Positions 23,201 to 36,900 of a DNA stretch of 64,000 bases are shown here, piece by piece. The stretch is taken from contig NC_080564.1 in assembly GCF_030253575.1 (NCBI RefSeq), forward strand, positions 4,384,501 through 4,448,500. The letters are read 5' to 3'. Within the stretch, counting starts at the first letter, position 1. The number at the start of each line of letters is the position of its first letter. The notes beneath the pieces were generated by a model. It saw nothing but the letters and a program-made list of their open reading frames with translations, was not told the DNA's origin and searched no databases. The DNA comes from Rhododendron vialii. Taxonomy: Eukaryota > Streptophyta > Magnoliopsida > Ericales > Ericaceae. The position numbers and the translations under genes were made by a program.

Positions 23201-26200
23201 GAAACTCATGAGATTTTCGGCCTCACTTATGTATGCCTAAAACATGAATATGAACAAGATAGTACAAAATCTGTGGGATGCAATGCGTGGCCTATGGTTC
23301 AGACGGCTACACAACACGAAAACAGAATTAGATTTTACGGCCCTTGGGTAGCTACACAATGGTAAGGTCAATATGTTGCAAATTCAACTAATTGTGATAA
23401 ATTCATCAAAAAAGACTTCTAAAATTATTTGTTCTTCTCAAAATGCTCAAGTAAGTTTGAATAATTGAATGAATGTCAACCTTAGTGACAGATGGAACAA
23501 TTCCCTTACGCATTGACAGGAGAAAAACATCAGAAATTTTCATTTTTGTATTCTTCTCATTGGGTTATGTTGGTAACCAAAGGAATCCGTATAGTTCCTA
23601 ACTACTAAGTATGTGTAAAACTTGCCTTGTTCCTGATTACTTGGAATACATATAGTTGTTTTCTAGGTGGCCACAACAAAATCCCTACCCCGTTTAAGTC
23701 TTAAGATAACCATATACCTCTTGGTACCTCAGCAACAGTTCTCTCTAGCCAATCCTGTGTGTACATAATTGTTATTTGGCTTACAGAGACACATTGCCAT
23801 GCCATCTAAAATGGTTCTCCCTTTGGTTTATCTAACTAGTGCCACTCAGCTGCCCTAATGGTTTCCTCCAAATTTTTTACTCTGCACATCCACCAAAAAA
23901 CCAGACTCTTTGCTTTTGTTTTTGGGCTTTTCATAACTACTGCTTATGGCGAAATTTCAAAACCAAGTTTCTCATGTTTAAGCAACACCCTTTCTCGCGA
24001 TTCATGGAATAAATTGATAACCATGTGAGGTGAAATGCATTTATTATTAGCTCGAACAATAAGAGTATTGTTGGGAAACTAGTAACCGTGGTCAATGAAT
24101 GCACTAGCAGCATTTCCAAAAAATGCACTTTCAAAAAAAGGTGAGTCACAATGGAATCCAGTGGGTAAAAATCCTTGAATCAAGTTTTTCTTAAATCCAA
24201 TTTTCACAGAAGAATCTTGCCCATGTACCAATGATTACTACACAACGCCAGATGAATACACCGTCACCAAATGTGGGAATAGTATATACAGAATGTTGCC
24301 AAAGAACAATGAGTAGTTGACACAAGGTTGGCATGATAGGTGTGCATTCAACATCTAAGCACTGTCAAAATTGGAGTATTAAAATTTGTAGATGATGAGG
24401 AGTATGCATGAGTGCAAAAGTACGATGCCACACCTGCATATGACTAGTATCAATTTTGCTAAGCAGAGGATTTAGCAGAACCAAAGAAAACCACTGCCTG
24501 AGGCGATCACGCCACTGCTCAACCTGAGGATAGATGCCTACATTCTCAAAAGCTTCAATTGACTCTTCCATTGACATGGGTGAAGGAAGCTCTCCTTCCC
24601 CTTTCTTGGGAGGAGTGAACTTCTGGGAACCAGGAGACATCCTGACAGGCCTCAACGGTGTACTTCTCGTAGTTCCAGAACTGTTAGCTGAAGTGGTAAC
24701 TGTGATGGGGCTGGCTAGACTGAAACCACGTAAGGTAGGAGGTGGAGTTGCCAATCTTCCAGCTGATTCGGAAATTTTCTCGCCAACATCAACCAAAAAC
24801 TGTTCAAGGTCTTCTTCTGTTGCTATCTCTCTAGCATTGGAAGCTCGCTTATTTGACCAAGGAGTGGTAACCAATTGATCGAAACCTGGTGAAGTCTGAG
24901 AAGAAGGCAACTGTGAAGCAGCTGCAGGCACAAGATATAAAGGAAATGTAGAACCTGATGGTTTGGAAGGGGTGCTGAAAGTATATGTCTTACTCCCACT
25001 ACTCGTGTTCGATTTTCCGCTGCCAAGCTGAGAAGACCGATTGGAAATAGTAATTTGCGGGTGAAGTGGGACAAGGACATCAGCAGGAGATGATGAGTTG
25101 GATTTTGTTTTAGGAGGTTTCTTCAAAGGTTGTGTAACCGCTTTTTCAATCTTTGCCCTTATCCCTAAAAGCCCTAACTGTCGACTTGTAAGAACAGTTT
25201 GTTCCTTTCTCCCTTTAGAGGGAGATATAACTGTTAAGCCTGCGGCATTTGTTGCCCTCTGTAGGGAAATGACTTTGACAAGGGCAAGCATGGTTCCCAG
25301 AAAAACAAAGCCCAGAACGGTTTGCAATGCTTTCCCAAACCAAACTGATGAAAACAAATAAATAGATACCAATTAAAGAGGAAAATAACCACAATCAGAA
25401 AGAGGGAGTTAAGACCAGCAAATGATAGGCCTCTTGGAATTGGGTTACTTACAAGCAACATGGGAAGGAATAAAACTGAGCTTCAAACTGTCAATAAACC
25501 CTTTTTCCCTTCAAAATTCAAAATAAATGATTCCATTAGCCACAATTTGAGGAGAGGAAAAAATCAAACAATATGCATCACAGATTCACAAATAAACAAT
25601 ATCCAAGTACGGAATTTTCAGGTGGTTGCTGGCATAAAGAATACCTAGGAAACTAGATAAGAAATACAACCTCAAATCTGTTTTCCTTTACATTCAAAGC
25701 CATGAGAACTGGATAGTCAGCCTAATCTTGACCTGTAAAAAGTTCTGCCAGAAAATTTGGTTTCGTTCATTTTGCCATGGTTATTTGGTCGAATTTCCCC
25801 CTTTCTCGGTGGAACACAACTATAACATGCTAAGATTCATCTTCTCCCTTCATTCTCATTCTTTTTCGAAAACAAGCAAAAAACAAAATTCAAATTGAAC
25901 TGAAAGTAGAACCCCCAGAAACCGCCAGAACTAAGATTCGCGCCTAAGAGTCTGAGACACAGAGTTCTATATACCTGAGGGCTTAGGGTTTATGTGAACA
26001 AACAGGAGCCTCAAAATTCAAACTTAAATTCTGCTATCAAGCAACACAGACCACAATTGGGAGCATCTTGTGTTGTAGTTCAATGTATGCTAAAAACTTC
26101 ATGATTAGAAAAACAAGGCAAAAGCCTCAAACTAGAGCTCGTCAAAAACAAGATTTTTCAGCGTTTCAAAGTTGTTTTTGGCCATAAGCAGAAACAGCTT

Positions 26201-26704
26201 ATGAGACACAAGCCGTAGCAAACACCCCCAATATGTCCATATAACTCCACCTGTGCCGTGCTTGGAGTCCTATATTTTTTATGGCCGGTTCCAAGCGTGG
26301 ATAAAGGAGGACGGTAGCACGTAAAAGCCCCATTAGATCTTTATGAAATGAATGGAAAATAGAATACACGTAGCAAACCCATTGGATTGAGACACAAGGC
26401 TCGATTTGATTTGGTTTGGTATGTGCGTGTGTGCAGGCATAAGCACACAAAAATCTAACAATTCAATGAGTTTGAAAAAAAGTTCAAACTATCGAGAGAT
26501 ATCTTTGTACCTGGCAATGATGCTGAGGAGAGCGAAGGCAGAGGCAGCGGAAAGGGAGAGAATGCAGAGGAGTGAGGACTTGGGAGGGCGGAGGCTGTTG
26601 GTGGTTAAGGCGGCGGAGAGGGCTGGGTTCTGATACACCGCGAACTTTGTTGGCTTTGGTGGAGGCGAACCCTTGTCTCGTCCTCCGCTGTTGCCGCCGT
26701 CCAT
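20262..26704 (-). CDS. TMEM209: TMEM209 / cytochrome b561 N-terminal family membrane protein
   Basis: Seven exons join in phase: 26511-26704, 25453-25508, 24434-25344, 22921-23116, 22634-22819, 22061-22437 and 20262-20402, giving 686 residues, close to the usual plant length. Two hydrophobic segments lie near residues 44-64 (LLCILSLSAASAFALLSIIA) and 89-110 (TVLGFVFLGTMLALVKVI). A long Ser/Pro-rich linker follows, then the conserved C-terminal region with NYEYLGSGEVYDK, LPTDSHLLLYLFCAFLEHP, VLPPKERFPEKY and the final GRTALWDSILLLCHRINVAC. The family sits in the nuclear envelope in animals; its role in plants is poorly known. The exon-6 donor reads CAG|GCAAGT, a GC donor, and is the only choice that keeps the frame. 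The small 56-bp exon 2 is needed to restore phase between exons 1 and 3. The last exon lies in segmental copy A. Confidence 0.9.
20598..20627 (+). repeat. (TTTA)n microsatellite in the TMEM209 last intron
   Basis: About six TTTA units. In segmental copy B the same place holds a (TTC)n run (55535-55565), so the two copies have diverged here by repeat turnover. Confidence 0.8.
21462..21630. mobile_element. MITE in the TMEM209 last intron
   Basis: The ends are inverted: caattattattcaaccacaa on the left against ttgtggttgtagaatgattg on the right. An inner palindrome surrounds tagggcccacaaac and tatgggccccaatg. It lies just outside copy A and is related to the element at 42350-42515. Confidence 0.7.
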
Positions 26705-27600
26705 GGAGGAAACAAACTAGGGTTTGGTCCAGTAAGACTGCCGGAGAGAGAACGGTGTCCTGACTCTGCGGTGGTCAGTAGCACTCACTTGTCGCTATAG
26801 CAGCTCCCTCTCGCCTTTGGAATTTGAAGTGCACACTGCTCAATTTAGGATACAAAGACATCCAAGACATCATTGTCAAGATGTCGTGATGGACAGTTCG
26901 GATTCAAAATAATCTCACACCAGATTCAAAATAATCTCACACCATCCTCGTAGGAAAAATCTCATAGAGATCCAAATCCGATTCGCGTAAAAAAATTATC
27001 AAACAACTGTTTTATTTGTTTAAAGTGTCGTCTTATTTGAATTCTTTCAATATCGATCCATACTTTTATTGTTTTTCAAGACGAATGTTTAACACTGGAA
27101 ATTATGAGAAAAAACTAAGTAAAAAGTTACGAAAAATAGAAAATATCAAAATAAATTCCAGACTTATAAGTTAAAAAGAACGAAGCCTTAAAATATACCC
27201 AGGTTTTTTTTCCAATTTCACCGGAAAATAAATAATATTCTCAGATTGGTTCCTCAAAACCTCTCCTAAACTTAGGACTATAAATGAATTAAGTTGTTAG
27301 TGAACTATACGAGGCTCAACTAAACTGGGTAAGCATAGAAAAAATCTCAGAAGGTAAATTTCATCTTGTGTAAGATAATATACTGTTTCAGGCGAGGCAC
27401 AACCTGGTTATAAACTGGGTACCTTTGGGATAAGGCAAAAGCCAAGGGGAAAAAAAATTGGCAAACAGTCAGATGGACATGCAACATACTAGTACCCAAT
27501 ATGACTCCCAGTATGCGTATGAAATGAATTTTAAAGTGCCATACAAATGTGGACTAGTCTGAGTATTTTTTCCTATCTCTAAGCTAACCTACAAGAGCTT
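26705..27600. other. Intergenic, promoter side of TMEM209-family gene
   Basis: No gene seen. The first part should hold the minus-strand promoter. A direct repeat of attcaaaataatctcacacca stands at about 26890-26945. Confidence 0.45.
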
Positions 27601-27609
27601 AGCACGAGT

Positions 27610-27835
27610 GTCATTTGCTTTTTCTGACATAATCGGTCTCATGTTCGCTCAAGCCTTATGTGTATTCCGTTGCAAGGGGTTGTGAAAACGGGATAATTAA
27701 CCCAAAGGTATTGCAAATATCATAACCGTGGTACAATTACTGTTTTTTTTTTTTTTTTTCTGATTTTAATAATAAGAGGTGAATCTGAATTCCAAACAGC
27801 AGTAGTTTTGCCTGTACGGTTTGGGCGTCAGTTTC
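27610..27835 (+). pseudogene. Isolated IVD exon 13 fragment with intron flanks
   Basis: The stretch tatgtgtattccgttgcaag ... aacccaaag matches IVD exon 13 (38612-38666) with scattered changes, reading YVYSVARGCENGIINPK. Both flanks also match the IVD introns: tgttcgctcaag before it, and gaggtgaatctgaa(t/g)tccaaa ... agtagttttgcctg after it. The acceptor cag has become aag. No other IVD exon is seen nearby. It is a dead genomic fragment copied from DNA, not from mRNA, because intron sequence is included. Confidence 0.85.
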
Positions 27836-29785
27836 AATTATAAAAGTCTGTAAGCATCACTCACCTTTGCCCTTCCATTGTATTTGTATGATCTGGAAAC
27901 TTTGCTCTTAAGATGTTGGTAAGGGAGACATGGCCATCCTATATATGGACTGCAAATTTTTCTCACTTATTTCCAGCAGCATTAGTTCTGCGGATGTTGA
28001 TTCATAACTGGTGTTGCTATGATAACAGAGAATTTAGGCCAATCGAATTTCTGTTTGATGGGACAGAGTTCAGTGTCCAGAAAATTCATGGGATATGTTC
28101 ACATTATTGATTAATCGGAAGAAGTTTTGGCACGAAATGCATGTAATTTCTGGAGTTTGGGTTTATGATCTTCTTGATGGCTTAAAATTAAGCTTTGTGG
28201 TGCTAAGGTGGGTTGCATGACATGGTCAATCTATTATCCTCTTTTGTTTTTGTCACTTTGGAAGATCTGTCAATTTATTTGGTATGGCTTCTGCCTTCGG
28301 GTTTGAAAGTAGAGACAGATTTTTGAAACTCTTTTAACTGATTTTGCGAAGATTTTGGTGGAAGTTTTTGTAAAATCAAAAGTTTTGATGACAAACACAT
28401 CTGTATTTGTGATATTGGATTAACCTGTCTGGGAGTGCTGTTTCATGGTTTTGTGCCTACACCCAATTCTGCACCTTCAAGTTGGGAGGCTTGCACTGGA
28501 GCAATCTACCAGGATGATGAAGCCAATATTGCAATCAATAACCTTTTCCGTTTTATTTTTCCGCCAAGCTATATACATCAACGGGGCTGGAGGATAGTTA
28601 GTAAATTAGTACATGGGGTCCAAAGATTGACCATAGTCTTACACCACAACCGCCCTTAACGGAACTCGAATCCTGACCTCCACAAAGAGGGATCAGGAAA
28701 TACCAACCTTTTCCTTTGAAATTGCTTATTTGAGCCCTCCCACAAGAGAAGGATGAGGAAATACCAACCTTTTCCTTTGAACTTGCTTATCTGAACTTGC
28801 TTATCTTCCCCTGCCTGCCCATACTTTATCTTTGCCTTGTCAAAATGACCTGACTCCCATGTGATAGGGATAATTGCTGACACACAAGATAAGGACTAAT
28901 TTAATTCTTGTAGGTTAAAAAACTAATACAATATATCAAGTTTACCCAATTCCACCAAAACAGGCAATATATTAAGTTTACCCAATCCCACCAAAACTGG
29001 CCAGGTTACGACATACTGTTTTGTGGGATGGAAAAACATTACTCCCGGACCATGAAATAATCTCTCCTTCATTTCTAGAAAAGTTATAATGTAATAGGAG
29101 TAGTATTTTTCACAACCTAGTTTTGATCTTTATTGATGTGAAGTTATAATGTAATAGTAATTTTTTCCCCAATTTTTTTTGCACCAGTCAGAGTAATGTA
29201 ATTAATTCCACATCAATAAAGGAAAAAAGAATATGGATAATTGGAAGCATGGTGCAAATATCAAAGTAAAATTTTAAAATTATTTACACAATAATTCCTT
29301 GAAAAAAAATCAGCAACTATTAAATTGCACGATACTAAGAGACTTGTTAGCTTTCATCTTGTTCTTCTTCTTTTTTTTTACATTTTTTTGAACATTTTTT
29401 AGGTCGGTGTCATTTTCTTTTACGTTTCAATTTGACAATCAAAATTTAGATGATAATAAAAATAAAAATATAAATATAAATAAAAATTCTCTATTTAGTT
29501 TGTGCTTTTTATTTTTCTTATTCTTATTTTTATCTCTTCCCTTTAGATCATATTTTCCCACTAGTGGATGTCTGTGCGCCTGAAGGCACAAAGCAATGCG
29601 TTTTGAGCACAAAGTTTTTTTTATCATAAAAAGTGTTTTTGTTTTCGATCCCTCATCACTATTTTTCAATTTTATAATATGAAGAATAACATATAATCCA
29701 TGTGTACGACACTACCAATAATCATCCATATCACATAAATTTGAGCCAACAAATTCAAACCCAATACCATGTTGCATTCATAAGA
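27836..29785. other. Gene-free stretch between TMEM209-family gene and IVD
   Basis: Nothing recognisable as a gene. Short local duplications occur: aaataccaaccttttccttt at 28698 and 28760, and aagtttacccaat(t/c)cc at about 28938 and 28975. 29340-29640 is low-complexity T/A-rich sequence. Confidence 0.45.
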
Positions 29786-29789
29786 TCCT

Positions 29790-30765
29790 ATGTTATTTTC
29801 TTTTTTCGTATATGACTGTAGGGAAATCAACCTAAACGAAAACAACTTAAAAACAAATAAATATTGAATTGAATGTAAGATAATCAACTCTAGACAAAAA
29901 TCAATTATTGAATCGATTTAAATCCAAAAAGATAAATAAGTTTTTTAAAGAAACAACCTAAAAACAATCAATTGAAAGAATTTACCAGTTACAAAGTTAG
30001 GTGGTATTTATTAGGAAGTATGCTCTCAATTGGACGGATATGATCTATTGAAAATTCGATCCGATGGTTGTAGAGGGTATTGGTTTGTATGGATAGACAA
30101 AAACCGCTCTATCTATGTTATTGTCTTTTCGTATATGACTATAGGGAAATCAATCTACAAGGAAACAAATTAAAAGCAAATATTTTATTGAATGTAAGGG
30201 AATCAACTTTAGACAGAAATTAATTATTGAATTGATTTAAATTCAAAAAGATAATCAAGTTTTTTAAGGAAACAACCTTAAAACAATCAATTGAAAGAAT
30301 TTACCAATCACAAAGTTAGAAGGTTTATATTAGAAAGTATGCTCTCAATTGGACAGATGTGATCTATTGAAAATTCGATCCAGTGGTTGTAAATGGTGTT
30401 GGTTTGTCTAGATAGACAAAAACCGCTTTATCTATGTTATTTTCTTTTCGTATATGACTATAAAGAAATCAATCTTAAAGGAAACAAATTAAAAGCAAAT
30501 ATTAAATTGAATGTAAGAGAATCAACTTTAGATATAAATCAATTATTGAGTTGATTTAAATTCAAAAAGATAATCAAGTTTTTTAAGAAAATAATCTAAA
30601 AGCAATCAACTGAAAGAATTTATCAGTCACAAAGTTAGGAGGTTTATATTAGGAAGCATGCTCTCAATTGGACAGATATGATCTATTAAAAATTCGATCC
30701 GATGGTTGCAGAGTGCGTTGGATTTGTATTAATAGACAGAAACCATTATGTTTTATAATAAAATT
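29790..30765. repeat. Tandem array, three copies of a ~320-bp unit, upstream of IVD
   Basis: The landmark ttttcgtatatgactatagg recurs at about 29807, 30130 and 30449, a spacing of about 320 bp. Every unit also has gaatcaactttaga, caattgaaagaattta, ctcaattggac and aaaattcgatcc in the same order. No unit codes for protein. The array ends about 200 bp before the IVD start codon. Confidence 0.85.
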
Positions 30766-30922
30766 ATTTTTGTCTGAACAAGTCTGAAAAATCACATGTT
30801 CTGTTAAAAAATACTTCACCGATGGCACCATCAACCCACGCTATCTGCTGCTGTGCCGTGTGCGTCTCCGCTTTGGATTAGCTTCGACAATTTTCCTCCC
30901 CGTTTGCTCGTCCCGTTTCAGA

Positions 30923-30925
<3 letters not shown>

Positions 30926-30955
<30 letters not shown>
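30926..30955 (+). repeat. (CT)n run in the IVD leader
   Basis: About fifteen CT units lie just upstream of the IVD start codon, a common feature of plant 5' leaders and core promoters. Confidence 0.8.
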
Positions 30956-30956
<1 letters not shown>

Positions 30957-30971
30957 AAGAAACTTGGTAGA

Positions 30972-33900
30972 ATGCAGAGGCTCCACTCAGTGAGGTATTT
31001 GACGTCATTATTGATCGGAAAGGTGACGCAGCGAGCTTCTTTTTCATCCTCTCTACTATTCGATGACACCCAAATTCAGGTCTCTTCCTCTATTTCTCCA
31101 TTTATCTTTACACCCCAATACTCTATTAAGTTGGGTTTTCCGATACAGAACTTTCCCCAGTTTCATTAATCACTAAAACTAAGTTGTGTTCCGTTCTCTG
31201 ACAACCGGATGTCCGGGCCAGTTTTTACGCACCTCGATTAATTCTGGGCACTGAAGTTAACGAGTGGCCCTAAGGTTTGGATGTTTGGCCTATATGAGAA
31301 TGGAACCAGTGATTTCATGGAGAAGCACTTATTGCTTTCTCATAACCGCTCTGCTTGAGGTTGCTGTGTTCCGTTTTCAGCATCAGCATGCTTTGTATTT
31401 CAACATAGACCTGAACACATAGTGCTTCATTCCCTTTTTTCCTCTTATCTTTCTTGTCTGTATAGGAATTAAAAAAAGGATTTCTTGGTAGTCCTTGGAT
31501 CGTTATTTGTTACCCTTTTGGACTAATTTTAACCTCTTTGAGCTCCAATTGTATTAATATGTGCTACAGTAATGTATTCCTGTTTGGTGTCAAAATCCGC
31601 AATGCTTATAGACAAATTTCTACGTAGATGATTTATACAAAGTGAATGGCTGGCGACTTCTGATAAACTAGATGGAAACATGATGACTAGAACGACCCTT
31701 TTAATAATGGGGAAAGAGGAAGTGGTGGGAAGAGGAGCTGCTATTAGTAGTTGTATGCTTGCAGGAGAGCACCTCATTAACTAGGCCAACCCCTTGGCCT
31801 TGACTTGAATTGCTTCTTGTTTTGAGTTACCTACCTCAAGATCCACAACAGTTGGATGGACTTTTGATGCTAAGAAGCATGAATCATGGACCTTTCTATA
31901 CTCGAGATGACTTTTAGAAAACAGCTGGGTAGAGTTGCAAGTTTTATGTGCCCGTTCTTATTTTGGCAAAATTTCTCATGTGTCGTACGAGGGAATGGGC
32001 TAAGTTAGTAATAAGAGATCTTAAAGGGAGCTTGGGAATGAACTTTTAGTGTGGGATTGACAAAAAACTGAGCAAATTTTGTGCTTCACACGCAAAATGG
32101 CGAAAAAGGCAGACTTGAAGGAAAGGCAAGTCTGGTCTGGTAGGTTCGTGCTGGACAGATGGGCAGTTTGGCCATGTGTGTTCGGCCAGTTTGCCTTCCG
32201 GGTCCCTTTTTTATTTTTGTTCTTTGAAGAAATTTTCATTTTTGCCGAAGGTCCAAAATAGTCCACTTTGAGACAAACCTACTTTAATGAGAAAAGTGAG
32301 GAGGGGAAATGTTGCGGCTAAGACTATAAAACCAAACCAAATCAAACCGAACCTTATTACTTGGGGTTGGCTACATGAATCCTATACAAGGTTATTTCCA
32401 CATCATTACTTGAATGGGCCAGGAGTTACCCCAAGTTTACGCAGCCACACTTCTGTCTTTGGAGGTGATTTGGCAATCGGCCGAAGTATTACACCCAGTC
32501 AAAGTGGGGCACCTGTTCTATTATTTTCTTCTACTTGTTTTTTGTACACTGGCCCACAAAACATCAATTTATTCTACTCACAATGTGTTCGAAAAAGTCC
32601 TCAGGAACACCATGCTGCATCAGCCTCTCAGGTCTATTCAAACATGTGCATGGGTGGTTTGTGTAGATTGATGCGTATCGACATAAATGGAAGAGAGCAT
32701 GAAGTCTTTGGCATTGGAAGTAACCATCGAATTTTCTGTTAGGAATTGCAATTGTGTTGAACAACGAATAAATAATAGCCTTTTGTTGGATTTTGGTGAT
32801 TTTTCAGTTAGAAACTATCCAATTCAAATCACCCCCTTATTGTCACCTTATATTTAGCTGTGGCAGTGTTTTAGCACTTTTTTTTAAACCAATAGGGCTT
32901 TAGGATTCTGCCACCAATCGTGTCCGTGTGTGCCAACTTTTATGTTTAAAGATGGAATAACTACTGGTCATGCTGACTTCACTGATACTGAACTACTATT
33001 GGTTGAGATTATTCTGCCGACTGCTACTCACATTGGTTTTTTTTTTAAATTATTATTATTATTATTATTTTATATGTTCATCAATCTACCAATGTTATCT
33101 ATTAAGTAGCTTTCTGTTAAGAAATTTGCGATTCATGTTTGTTTATTATTATCTTTTGTTTGGAAATTTGGACACACTCGTGTAATCCGGACAGTGTTCT
33201 GTTTTATTCTACTTTAGAGTGCATGTTCAGCACTGTAATGCAGGTCATTAACAGGTTTATATAAGCATGCTTCTTGAGAAGTGCTGCATTTTGAGTTGAA
33301 ATGTTCCCTTTACTGATTTTGAGTTGTTTTTATCACTAAGCTTCCACAGTTGCTTTTCCTATTGACTACGTGCCTTGTGTTGGTGGCAATTCTGTGACAT
33401 TAAAAATGGTCTATCATTACAGTTTAAAGAAAGTGTGGCGCAATTTGCCCAAGAAAATATTGCTCCCCATGCATCAAGAATAGATCAAACAAATTATCTC
33501 CCAGAGGTAGTGAGAATATCTTCCTTGATCTTGGAAACCTCATGACCGGTTTTTTACATTTTGAATTTGTTTTATTTTCAAATTTCAGGGGGTTAATGTC
33601 TGGAAACTAATGGGGGATTTTAATCTCCACGGAATTACTGCTCCAGGTAGAATTTTTTGTGGCAAGAGCTTTCTTTTAGCCTTTTCTTTTCCTGTTGCTT
33701 ATGGCTGCTGAAAATCTTGTTGGACAAAGTACATTGCCTTGCCTTCAATGTGGGCATTAGGACTTGCTTCTATGCAGAAAGAGTGTCATTGAGAGATTTT
33801 TAGGGAACTTTGGACTTGGACATTGAGTAACAGTCTTCTTAAGCAAGTAACTAGTGCCTATTCAAATTAATGTACCTTGCGGGAGATATTCTGATATTGT

Positions 33901-36900
33901 TGACGAAAGGTTATTGGGAACGAATTTTCCGAAGTATCAAAAAATAAAAGAAAGGTTATTAGGAACGAGTCCCTGGATTGGGATCACAGTGAATATATCA
34001 TATGACGAAGGGAGAATCAGTGAGCTTCATAGATACTATAGTGCAAATTGCACCACGTATTGCAACTGATTCTCCTTCTATTTCCATAGATTTTGCCACG
34101 TGATGACATTTTCTTATTCAGTTTCCCCCCTTTTCCTTTCTATAACCTTCATTTCTCTTGATAATGAAGTATAAAGTTAATGTAGTTCCTTATAGAGTTC
34201 AATGAATTTTGGAGAATTTTGGTTTTGTCAAGCATACCCTTGGCGTATTGAAATTGAATGGATGGCCCCCTTTGTAGAGGAATATGGAGGACTTGGGCTC
34301 GGTTATTTATATCACTGCATAGCAATGGAAGAAATTAGCCGTGCTTCGGGATCAGTTGGGCTTTCCTATGGTGCCCACTCTAACCTATGCATTAATCAGT
34401 TGGTAAATGATCTAAGTCGTCTTTTACATTCTGGTGATTCTTGTTGCCTAAGCGAGTTCTGATTAGCTGCTATGGTTTGTAGGTGAGGAATGGATCCCCT
34501 GCTCAGAAGCAGAAATACTTGCCAAAGGTTTCTATTCCCCGCTCCTTTAAATTGTACTTTAACCCCTTGTGGTTTGAGCCACAAACATATAACCTCCTTA
34601 GGGTCCAAAAGTGAAAGCATAATATCCTTTGTGCTTTGCAGTGTAAAACTGGCAGAATCTGTTGGTCATTTTAGTACTAATTGACCATGAACACACATCC
34701 TTATACGCCATTCACTTGAAGAGCCATATTCTGTAGAGTGATGGAGGGGGTGAGATGGAGCTTGAAGCGCTAATTGCTGATAGCCTAATGTCGCCCTTAT
34801 TGTATCTCTGCAGTACATATAAGTATATACCAATGCTCTACTTTTTTTAACGAGCTATAGGTTTAGGTTTAGAGAGAGGAAGACAAAGAAAAAGCATGAA
34901 TCTGTTTAGTTTATAATAACATTGAATTGGCTTGATGTCATGGATGCTCATGTTTCATTCACAAGAATTTTAGGGCAGATAAAGTAAATGTTGTATCATT
35001 TGCTTTTGTGACATCACACTTTTAGATAGTTTGATATACATAGTTGGGCCCATTTCCTAACAACTTAAGCTTTTGGGACTACTGGTAACTTAACACACAT
35101 AAATCTCTTTAGGATTCATTTCTTTATTTCCCTATTTTCTTTAATTTTCCATCTTCGTGCACACGCATACTGTGCCTATGTTGTTAATTCTTCCACCAGC
35201 TAAACTATGTCTCTAACTTGGTGTAAAGCTAATCAGTGGGGAGCATGTAGGAGCGCTTGCAATGAGTGAACCCAATGGTAATCAATTCCTTTTCAGATTA
35301 CACTAATGTATTCACAATGATTGTATGTATTACTTGCTAAGAGAAATTATTAAAGGTCGTCTGTTATATGTGGTTTTATGTGTGACCTAAATAACTTTTC
35401 TGTATATCCAGCTGGCTCAGATGTTGTTAGCATGAAATGCAAAGCTGATTGCGTCGACGGAGGTTATATTTTAAACGGGAACAAGATGTGGTGCACCAAT
35501 GGCCCAGTTGCTCAGACACTGGTATCTTTATCAGAACTTTGTTACATTATGCATGGCTATGAGTGTGTTTTCTTTGTCATCTGTTGTCACTATTTTTGGG
35601 AATCTTATGTACTGTGATGATGAATTAAAGGACAGCAAACAACATTGAATTCTGTCTTGTGTCTTATCACAAAATCTGACGGTAGCATTTGTATGTATTT
35701 CTTAGTTGTTCTGCATCAGTGTCCATGTTGCCTACAATAGTTAGATATTGTATTGCAGTTATATCAAGTTATCAACAAGACCGTAATTGACGATTATTTC
35801 GATTTGGACTCTTAGATATAAATCTTAGCTTCCCTTGTGTTTCTTATCGGAAAGCTATCCTTCCCGAGTTGCTGCAGTTGTAGGTGATGAATTCATGGTA
35901 GGAATAATTAAGAAAAAAAATAGTAGAGACAAGAAATCCCAGTTGAAGCAGTTGTGGTCAACAGGTGGATACATGCTCTGGAAGGGTTATTATGAGACGT
36001 TTTTGGGCAAAACCCTCTTTTTTGATGAAAAATGAACAGATTGATTCTGTATCTTGCCATCTTCTGTACTTACTGTCAAACTGTGTATAGATACCTGAAG
36101 TATATCCCATCTATTTAAGTTATATTCCAGTGTTCGGTCGGAGTCATCTTTCTTTTGTTCTTTGGGTAGAAGGAAAATGTTATTTCCTGTGCTGAAGTCA
36201 TTTTCTCTCTTTGTGGTCCAGTAACCGACTTGTTATCCGTCTCTTGACCAATTCTTAGATTGGTTTGAGCTTTTCCTTTTGCATGGAAGTGTATAGTGCT
36301 TTTTTGCCATATGGCCTCTTTTTGTATATGGGTGGCATTCCCTTAATGCCTTCGTTCTAATATATTTATTTACTTATCAAAAAAAAAAACATCTGTTGAT
36401 TTTGTTGTGGTTTGTCGGTATTTAGTATTTCTTCTTCTTCTTGCATCTTTTTCTAGAGTATACACTTTTGGTTGTCAAAATTGATGCTTCAAATTTTGCC
36501 AGGTCATTTATGCAAAAACAGATGTTGCAGCTGGCTCTAAGGGAATCACTGCATTTATCATTGAGAAAGGAATGCCCGGGTACTGAAACTTAAGTAGATT
36601 GTAGTGAAAAATATTGGACAAGAAATCACTGATTGCTTGCACCTAGCAAAATAGATTCAGTATTCACTGAAGTTTAGTGAAATGGACAAAGTTTCTGATA
36701 TATTACTTAAAAATAGTTGGGAAGATCATCAAACATGCGATTTTGGTAATAGAATAATTGGAAAGAGGCATCAATAATAATATTGGTCCAAATCCTGGTG
36801 AGAGGAGTGTGGCTGTTTGTCATGTGGCCCCTTCTAGATAGGTATAGACTAGTTTGAGTAGCATATGTCCCTAACCTAATCTGCAAGCACTTACGTAGGC

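Noticed and set aside
24534-24878. Plus-strand reading frame of 114 codons
   Set aside because: It is the antisense of the long TMEM209-family exon 3, whose minus-strand frame is conserved and spliced in phase.
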